A stretch of DNA of 64,000 bases from NCBI GenBank assembly GCA_033064195.1, contig JARBJD010000306.1, positions 1 through 64,000 on the forward strand. The letters run 5' to 3'. Made by a program: the position numbers and the translations under genes. This stretch comes from Blattamonas nauphoetae. Lineage: Eukaryota > Preaxostyla > Oxymonadida. The notes beneath the pieces are model-generated. The model saw only the letters and a program-made list of their open reading frames with translations, did no database searches and was not told where the DNA came from. Of this stretch, positions 37,845-47,600 are shown in pieces (within the stretch, counting starts at the first letter, position 1; each line of letters begins with the position of its first letter).

Positions 37845-40089
37845 ATGACAGCCCCGGCGGGATGTATGTTCCATTTCTTGATTCATCTGACATGCTGATA
37901 TCATGTTTCTCTCGCAGATAGCCTTATTCGTCACATCTGCGAAGGAGGGTTTGGGACTGTGATTGAAGTTTCGGAAAACTCAACAGGAGAGCATTTTGCG
38001 GTGAAGATGATGCGATGCATATCGGAGAAAGACAAGGAGCGAATCGGTCGTGAAGTTCATCGACTCCAAACTTTTGTTCATCCTCACATTGTGAGACTGA
38101 AGGAAGTGGTGGCGATGGAGAACATGCAGGCGATTGTGATGGAACTGGGGGAACAGTCGCTTGCTCAGGTGGTGAAATCTCACTCGGAACGTGGAGTTCT
38201 GATTGATCGTCATGTTTGTCGATTTCTTTGCTATTTTGATCGTCCCCTCCCCCTTTCTTTCATCCCTGCCTCTTTCTCGTTGACGTCGTGTTGTGACATC
38301 ATTTTCATTTCATTTTCATTTTCCTCATTGATTTTTGATTTTGATCTTTGGATGTTTTTGTTCAGATTGTTTATCAAGTGATGGTTGATATTTCGTCGGC
38401 ACTGTGTTTCATGCACAACGATGCTGGTGAACGGACAGCACACGGGGACGTGAAATTGGAGAACATTCTTCTTTTTGGTGATGGCCATGCGAAACTCTGT
38501 TTGTTACTTTCTTCCTTCCCTCTTCCATCTTCTTCCCACTTCCTTCCTTGAATCTTTTTTCTTTCTCTTCCCCTTTCTGTTCTGTGATTTATTGTCTTTT
38601 TGTGTTTCCCTGTTTCAGGTGATCTTGGGGCAGCAGAATCGGAAGATGTGAGCTCGACGCGTGGAGTGATGTCGATGCAATACGTGTCGCCGGAACGACT
38701 GGAAGATGCTCAGGGTCGGGCGAGTGGATCGGGGGATGTGTGGGCGTTGGGGATTGTTCTTCACTTTCTTCTTTTTGGGAAGTCGCCGTTCCGGTCTGAG
38801 CATCCAGCAGGACTGATTCGTGAGATTGGGTCGTTCAGGGCATCGCAGATTGGGACGAGTTGTGGCGAGGACGAACGAGATCTGCTGAAGCGAATGTTGG
38901 ATCCTGTTTGTCTTCTCTTCTCTCTCCCTCATTCTGTGTTTGTGTGTGTTTGGTGTGTGTTTAGGATTGTGGGTCTCGATTGACGAGCTAACAACTTGTG
39001 GAATCGTCGATTCTGCGATGCCTGATCAACACGACATGGGCAGGATGGAAACTTCTTGAGATGAAGATGAGGGAGACCGAGAAGAGAGTGGCAGAACTGA
39101 CGAAAGAGAAACAAACCCTCCAAAATCAACTAAAAGAAGAACAAACAGCGAGGCAGAAGGATCAACACAATTTGCAAACGTCGGAAGTGAGAGTCGTTGA
39201 ACTCCGCAATCAACTGAAAGCGGATCATGTCCAAGTTCTTCAGCTGCAGAATCAACTGAACATGGAGAAAACCACACGGGAGAAAGAGAAGGAGCGAAAT
39301 GATCGGCTTCAGAATGATCTGACGAGGGAACGTGCAGCCCGACAGAAGGAAAAGGAAGAGGCGGGAAAAGAGCGAAATGAGCTGAAGAAGAAGATGGAAG
39401 AGATGGCAGCGATGTTGCAAACATTGCAGCCAAAAGCGAAAGATGGAGCCGCAGAGGGAAGGAAGGAAACAGAACACCAGATCGTTCGACAGCAAGCCGA
39501 GGGAGCTGAAGAGCGAGTTGTGACCACAAGAAACGGAGCGGATGCGATCGTACGGTACGATTCAGATGGAGGACCAAATCACACTCTTTTCTCGTTCTCG
39601 TTTGGGAACGTGGTTGCTCGATTCACTTTCACTTTCAGACGAATCGCAAGTCATAATTACTTTGGAATTGTCGCTGATTCAAAGATTGGGAGACTGTGCA
39701 AGGGAGGACATTTCACGTATCTGTTAGGAGGAGCGGGATGGGACGTGTTTGAAAGATGCAGAGATGCTCTCCAGAATGGGAAGGATTATTCGGAAGGATC
39801 AGCGTGTGCAGCTGGGAAGGAGGGACCGCGAGTGGTGTTGGAGGCGGATGGTCGAGATGGAAAGAGGACACTTCGGCTGAGTCAGGATGGACAGACACAA
39901 CCCACTTTCTTCTCCAGCATTCCTGTCCCCTTCCGATTCGCAATTATTCTTGGTGGATCAAATCGCGATTCAGTTTCGATTGATTCAGTTGAAGAGCTGA
40001 CAGAACCAACACTGACAGGAGGAACAACCGAAATCAGAATGGATGAATGCAACACCAAACGCAGCCGGACCTGCTTGAATCGCAGCTGA
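37845..40089 (+). CDS. Protein kinase-coiled coil-SPRY-like gene, right copy
   Basis: Exons 37,845-37,863, 37,918-38,213, 38,366-38,498, 38,619-38,905 and 38,965-40,089. Exon lengths 296, 133 and 287 equal those of the left copy. K36, HGDVKLEN (131-138) and D151-L-G keep the catalytic lysine and both aspartates, so activity is possible although HRD is HGD. The end of the fold reads DCGSRLTS, then TAA at 38,989-38,991, then QLVESSILRC in the same frame. The frame then continues through a coiled coil and the SPRY-like domain to TGA. Either the gene ends as a bare kinase, the TAA is read as glutamine, or it is a pseudogene. Confidence 0.65.
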
Positions 40090-41675
40090 TTGTGTTCCGA
40101 ATGGAGATGGAGCTCGAAGCGGATTGAGCTGTTCTCTTCTTTGGTGGACTGGACGCGCAAATTGGATGGCTTCAGGACTTGGCCTGCACAAAGACGACAA
40201 GTCAGCAGAGGAACCGAACAAACTTGGCCACGTGAACGACAACTCGAAAGCAAGAACACTGGACTCGAATCTGAGAAGCAATCTTGTTCATTTTACCTCG
40301 TCAAAGTCGCAGTGCCAGCGAACACGACATAATCTCTCAACATCGACCGAAACAACTCCAAAACTTGTCAGTCTGGCGTCTTCAGTGAGACTCAAGCCGT
40401 CGTGTCAGTGCCAACAGATTCAGCCATCGAAAAGATGATGTGAATCTTGTTGGATGGATCGAATGTGCCTCGACTCCTGCATGTTATCTTCGGAAGCGGA
40501 GAAACGACATCCTCAACTGGACAAGCGATTGTCTCGTCTGGAGCGAGCGGAATACTGCCTCATGCGTCATATATTTGTCGATCAGCTGTGATTGTCGGCC
40601 ATGATATCCCGCTCCCGTCGGTAATTGTTCAAACAGAAGCCACCCTTCTGGATCCCAACACCGCAAAACAAGGTTTCAAGAAGACACGAACATGGAAAGC
40701 TCGTCATCAGCAACCACGAAAACTCGAGAACGCTCTGCACACTCCGTCGACAGGTTGCTGATTGAGACGGTGCCGTTTGTGGAACTGCTGGTCTCCCATC
40801 TCGCTCGTCCATCGTCGCCCTCACCCGCCGCCTCTGCCCTGTCGACAGCCTCGCAAGTGTCGCCGCAGATGGCAGCTGCTGAAGGCTCGTTGTGTGGACA
40901 GCTCGCTCGTCGTCCACCAGTGAACACTCCAGCGCCTCTTCCTCGTCACTTTCCTACACTCCCCTCCGCTCTCCTCTCGCTTGCCTCGCGTGTGCTTCTG
41001 TCGTCTGATGAAGAGAGTCGCTTGTGGATGGAGCTGAATGTCGCGTTGTCGATGTCGGCGCAGAAGTGATGTGCCCTCGAAGATGTCTGCTCTTCCCTCT
41101 TCTTCACTGCTGTCCTGTTTTTCCTCTTTCCAGATTGGAGATCCGATTCTCCCGAAATCAGAAGGGCTGAGTCGTTTTTCATTTCGAATCTCATCCTCTC
41201 TTCTCTGCGCTTCGTTGTTGCTGATCCTAGCTGTGAAAATGGAATCATCTCCACACCATGACGATCTGGCCTTTGACAGAGTGTGCATCGGATGGGGAAC
41301 ATGAAGACATTCCATTCTTCGAAATCGAGAAAAACGAGCTTCCAACCAGCAATTCAACAAGACAACCGCAAGACACGTGCTGATTTTGTCCTGCTTTTTG
41401 AAGATATAATTCTCACATTGGAACTATCTTTGAGATATTCATGAACGTGTGACAGCTTTTATTGAATTCTTCGAGATCACATTCTATGGAGTTCCAATAG
41501 GATTTTGATGGGTGAAAACTCGAATATGGTTATTTTCAAACAGTGATCTCGGATATGTAATCATCAGATGAAGATTAGGATGACCTGCTACACATCGTGT
41601 CGATTTTCCATTCAGTAGGAACTATGGGTCTTGATCGAAACTCTCAATTCTACAATCTGGAGACTGATTGATTTT
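40090..41675 (+). other. Spacer with host-gene fragments, upstream of copy B
   Basis: An exon-like frame at 40,692-41,069 (SVDRLLIETVPFVELLVSHL..LPSALLSLASRVLL) looks like a piece of a helical-repeat host protein without start or full context; its mirror lies at 23,130-23,400 and 33,116-33,200. A 104-codon frame at 40,447-40,761 overlaps it and is uncertain. From 41,480 to 41,675 the sequence shares blocks with the upstream regions of the other giant-gene copies. Confidence 0.45.
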
Positions 41676-44600
41676 ATGGACCCACATCTCCCTCCTCCCA
41701 ATCTCCCTCTCGACGGACTCTCACCGGCGGAATTGCAAGCGAAAATTGCTGAACTAGAGCGACTAAATGCCATTCACCTTGAAACCATCCAACACCAAAA
41801 AAAGGTAATCCAACAAAAGGACGAAACTATCCAAGAGAAGGAAAAAGTTATCCAACAAAAGGATGAAGAAAGTGCAAAGAAGGATGAAGCCCTAAAACTC
41901 ATCCAGCGTCGCCAAGCCAATCGAGACATCGTGGAAGCTCAATCTCAAACCATCAAATTAATCAAGTCAATCTTACAACACTTCTCCCCACGCTGGTTTG
42001 TTGATCTCGACAAGCATATATCCAACTTTTTCTTGCTGAAAGATGGCCATATCCTGTTTTCCAGGACTTGGCTCAAGAATGCAAGAAACATCCTGTCAGC
42101 GCCGCTGATCTTCCGCCCCATCTACAACATCGTGCTACATGAAATCTTGAAGTTCATCAATGACCACTTCGCCCCCGATTTGACCAAAAAGCATCCCGGC
42201 GCCATGTTCTTTGTTGCTGGAGATCAGGGGATTGGGAAGACGTCGCTGATGCTGATTGTGATGAGTACGCTTTCTCACCGTTCCATCGACTTCCATTATC
42301 AAAAAGGCTTCAAGGGTGAGGACTCAGAAAATTTCCATCACACCGTAAATCTCGACGGGGATTTCAACTTTTTTACACAGGACGATACGGAATCACTCCC
42401 CGAGGACCACCCCATCTGCATCCACATCCTCGACGACAGCCCCCCTCCCGAAGACATCGAAGATAACAACTTCTACATCATCTTCACCTCACCCGATCAG
42501 AAGCGACTTCCCTCTCTAGAAGACAAGAAAGGCAAACACCCATATCAGGCAAAACTTAAGAGTCCAGTGCTTAAATCAGGCCAGCTCTGTCGCGTCTTCC
42601 GCCTGCCCACGTTCTCGCTGGCGGAGGATGCAGCTGTGATGGTGGGATGCACGCCAACCGCGCCGTTCGCTCTGCTCTCCCCTGAGGACATGGAACTTCG
42701 GAAGGACGAGCAGCGAATTCTCGTGGACATCGAGAAGAAGAAAGAGAAGAGGGCGCGAGACCTGCCATTCGAAAAGAAAGCGGCTCCCCTCACTTCGAAG
42801 AACACCATCGCAAAGGCCCTGCTGGAACCATTCACACAAATTGACTCTGATGAGAAGACCAGATGGTACTCCTTTTTGAACTGCTTTCAGAGCCGTCCTG
42901 AGCCGTGGATACCAAAAACTGCCAAAGAAAAATCATCATCGGAGCAGAGCATCCCAATATCGACTTCTCCTCCCCCCTCTCAAGCCTGTGACGTTGCAAC
43001 ACCACCTTCCACTCCCCACCTTCAGGCCAACGCCGATCCAACACCAGCCAATAGTATCCACCCCGCTCCTGATGAACTCGGGAATCCAGCACCAGCTGTT
43101 TCACGAATTAATCCAACCATTCCAGATCTTGCACGTCTCATCATCTCAAACATTGCGACGATTCGAGACAGTGAAGAAGCAAAGTCAGTAAGTGAGGATG
43201 ATGCACACAGCCAAAACTTCTTCATCACACTCTGTACCAAACTCTTGGAATTGAATGATCAACAAGATGAACATGAACGCCTTCATGTGATCGTCGACTG
43301 GCTGATCAAAAACCTGGAAATCCACAAAAAAAGAGACAAAACACAAGCAAAATTCATCAAGGACTTGCTCCGTGAGCTCATCTACACTGAATGGGAGAAA
43401 CTTCAGGCGGAAAGCGAACAAAAGCTGGAAGAGAAAGCCACCATTAAAGAAGGGACTCCTCCAAACCAGAACGGCAAACGAAAAGACGGAACTCCTCCGA
43501 ATAAGAACAAAAAGAAAGCAAAATCTCCTCCGAAGCAGCTGAACGAAGCTGCTCAGAAAGGGAAGATCAGAAAAGAAGACGGAGCACTCCAGAATCAAGA
43601 AGGAACAAATGGAGCCAAACTGACCAAGAAACAGAAACAGGAAGAAAGGAAAGCAAATTCTTCTCAGGAAGTGAAGGGTTCACAAGAAGACAGGGCTGCT
43701 CAGAAAGAGGAGATTAGAAAAGAAGACAGAGCACTCCAGAATCAAGTAGGAACAAATGAAGCCAAACTGCCCAAGAAACAGAAAAAGAATGCAAAGACAG
43801 AAAATTCTTCTCGGAAAGAGAAGGGTTCCCAAGAAGACAGGGCTGCTCAGGAAGAGAAGAACAGTGAGGAAGCAAAGACACCTCGGAAACAGACGAAATC
43901 AAAGGAAGCCGGATCTCCTCCGAAACAAAAGGACTCCCAAGAAGACGACACTCCTCGGAAACGGAAAAGCAGGCAACAACAAGAACTTCATTTAATTGAA
44001 ACCCAGAAAACGGACAGTCTTTTCGCTCTTGCAATGAACTACACCTCGCGACATACTGATGTCAAAGTTCAAGTCGACCAATTCTCAGAATCGATCCAGA
44101 AAGCGAACCTGACTGGTCTGACACCCTCATCGGGACCATCACACGGACCAGCTGTCGTGGATGCCACACTCGAGACACAACTTGCGAGTCTGAAGTCACA
44201 CTTCGCAGAACCCGACATTGTTGAAGAGGCGAGTCGACAAGATGTGCGAGATGAAGTGGAAAAGATCTCTGAACAACTCGGAAAGGAAAATAAAGAAAGA
44301 AGAGAATTACTGTTCAGCAGTTTGATTGACATGCTGAGCACTCCGCCTCCTTTCTACGAAACAAAAAAACACACACTGCAGTCACTCTTCGTCCTCCCAA
44401 AGAAAGAAAATCAGACCGTCGACACAGCAATCCGAGACGCACTCGACAGACTTCTCAATGAAACGAGTGGACAATCACCTCCCGCAGCACAATTGCCATT
44501 CATTGTGCGTGCTCTGTTGCAGTGTCTCCTCGATACACAATCAGATACAGGACCACTGAGCTCAGCATACTCGAATCAGGTTTACAAAAGAAGGATGGCA

Positions 44601-47600
44601 CGGATTGCATGTGATCTCCTCTCCACAATTGTCGATCCAAAACACGACGACGCGAAGAAGCGACTCGAGGCTCTGACACAGGAAATGGAGTCTGTTCGTG
44701 ACCGACAGTCGTTCGTGTTGCTGATGGATTCGTTCAGCTCAATCGCTCGAAACATGAACACTCTGGTGACTCCTCACTCGATCCTGAAGGGTCTCTCGGA
44801 GCGACCGGAAAAAAATTCTCTGGAATTGACGACCGAGAGACAACTCGTGTATTTCAGCAATTTGAGAGACGATGGGTTGAGTGATTGGGTCAAAGCAGCA
44901 ACAGAAGCACTCCGTCCTCGTCGTCAGACAACTGATCACGGTTCTGTCCAAGACAAGCCAAACCCACCGATCGGGGTATCGCCTGAAGAGAAAGTGGTGG
45001 ACACAGCGATATCGTTCATTCGAGACAATTTGAACAAATTGATCGTCTCTTTCAACAAGCTTTTTGGAGAAGCCATGCGTTCGAAAATAGCTACAATCAT
45101 CTCGACATCTCCCAAGAATGCTGAACAACTACCCCCAGTTGTCCCTCAGAAATGGCTACCGATTGTGCGTTCGATGATGAACACCATTCTGTTTCTCGTC
45201 GACGCCGGGTTTCCACGCCGTGAGATGTTGACTCAATTCGGAGGACTCGGGAAATTGCTGAACGGTGTGTACATGGACAACAGAGATCATCTGCTGAACG
45301 TGGCCAATTACGAAGCAAATCTTGTTGATGAAAAAGAAGAGGATGAGAATGTTGCTGATTACGTGAATGACTTGAACGTCTTCTCCAAACATTTCGGCGC
45401 AAAGAACTCTCTTAACGCTCTTCAACTCCCTCGAACACTGCAAATAAATCCGGAATCTCAGGATCGCCTGGAACGAATGTCGATTGCTCTCTTTGCTCGG
45501 AACCTGCTCTGTTTTCTCACAATGGATGACAGTCTTCCTTTCGACGATAAATGCTATGTCGACCAGTTCTTCAATGTCTTTCTGCCAGCAATGAATCCTG
45601 GAGACGTTGTGCATCGCTCATTTGTGGACTTCATGAACGAGACTCGTCTCCTCTCGCAGGAGCGATTCGGACTGGGTCCAGAATCTGTCAGTCAGCGATT
45701 GCCGAGGAAAGTAGTCTCACCCATGCCTCAACCATTCGAAAGTCTAAGAAAAACACAACCCTCAGATACAAGAGCTGGTGTTGTGAGAAATAAGCACGAT
45801 CCATTCTTCGCACTCACAACTCCCAAAATAGGTGCCCATCTTCTCCTTTGGGCGTCGACAGATCTGTTGTGGAAGGCAGCATGTCGCGCAGCTACACAAG
45901 AATCTGGACCAGAAAGATTAATGCATTCTCAGGCCGAAGCTCGTCCGTCTCGGGAGTCTGGCTCTGAAAAGACAGCCAGTTGTCTGAACGTGGCTCGCGC
46001 GTCGATCTTCGGGCCTGCACCTCGTTGGCTGACCTCGACCGACGTTCGGACGAATCGAGGGCTGGTGTTCTTGTGGGATGGAGTTCTAAGAAGCGAGAAT
46101 ACCAAAGCCTTGATGGATGTCGCCGACTCGAACCACAGCCGAATCATGGAGTTCAAAACACATCTGATCTTCTTCGATCCGAGTCTGAACGCCGCTTGGG
46201 ACGATATCACTGCACTGGTTCCGCTTCTCTCCGCTTACGGGAAAGAGGCAACTCAACCCTCAGACTTGAAATCAGTGTATTCTATGATGGTGAGGAGGAC
46301 AGCTCACGACCTCAGAAAGATGAAAGGGCGTATCCACTTCCTCGCTGTGTCGCCCTTCGTGGAGCAAATCATGCAATCAGAAGTGGTTTCCGCATTCGCA
46401 AGACTGCTCACTCAAAAGGACTACGAAACATTCCGCCAACATCAGCTGAATGTTGGATTTAACATACCAGATCGTGTGGAAGAGCCGCTTGTCTGCATCT
46501 CGTTTCTTCTGAATTGTCCGACATCGATCACTTCCAGTCACGCAACCACCTCCTTCACGAATCAGCATTTCCACCTCGGCGATAGTGGAAAATTCTCGAA
46601 CTACTTTCCAATATTTGAAACCACAGCACATAAGTCCGCTTCAATACCGATGCTCACATTCCCAAAACTCTCAAGCAAAAGTGTGTCTGGCACGAAATTT
46701 CCACAGACACTCATTCAAACGGAGCGCGGAACAACTGATTTCTATTCTGAAGATCTTCAAAAAGTCAGAGGTGCAACGATACCTGGGATTGATTCGCTGA
46801 TTGTGTCGAGAGGGAGTGATGCGACTATCGAAACGATCTTCATGCCAATTCAAGTCACTTGTTCAGAATCACACTCTCTGCAACCAGATGGAATCGTGCA
46901 GATCCAACAATTGCTGTTCCAAGCGATGTGTCATCTGGAGGTGTCGGAAGGAATTGTGGCGATGTACAATTATGCGACAACACAAAAGAATCCATCTTTT
47001 CCTCCGCGGACAGGGATTCTGGGCTTCCACATGGTGTCGTCTCTCCTTGAGTTCGGAAAAGACACCCTGACACACATGCCGAGCGTCTTCCGCCATCGCG
47101 ATCGTCCCCTCGTGACGTCCCAAACTGAATCACAGAGCACGATCACAACTCAAACCATCGCAGACACTCTCCTCGCACATCTCGGTCTTTATCCTACTTT
47201 CTCTGCGACGCACGATGTTTGGAGGACAACACTGCCCAAAGTGATCAACCCACTTGATCCTTCAATCACGCTGCCCTTTCACTGGAAGTCATTATACGAC
47301 TGCTTCTGTCAACCCGTCACCCATCCATCCACAAGTGTGGTCACTCCGCCTCTGATCACGAAGGATGAGAAGAACGCGAATGATCCGCGAGATCGACTTG
47401 TTCGTCGAATGATGCTGGAACTCCATCGAATTGGGGTCGGCCCCGAAGACCTGGGTGTGTCAGATGAAGACAGAAAAGAGGCATTCTCGAGTTTCCTGCT
47501 CTGCTCAGCCATCTCGTGTCGAAGGAACGAACTGTTGTGTCCCACTGCACTCTCCACTCCGAATATAGGCGATGCTGAGTTGGTCGATCTCGTTAAATCA

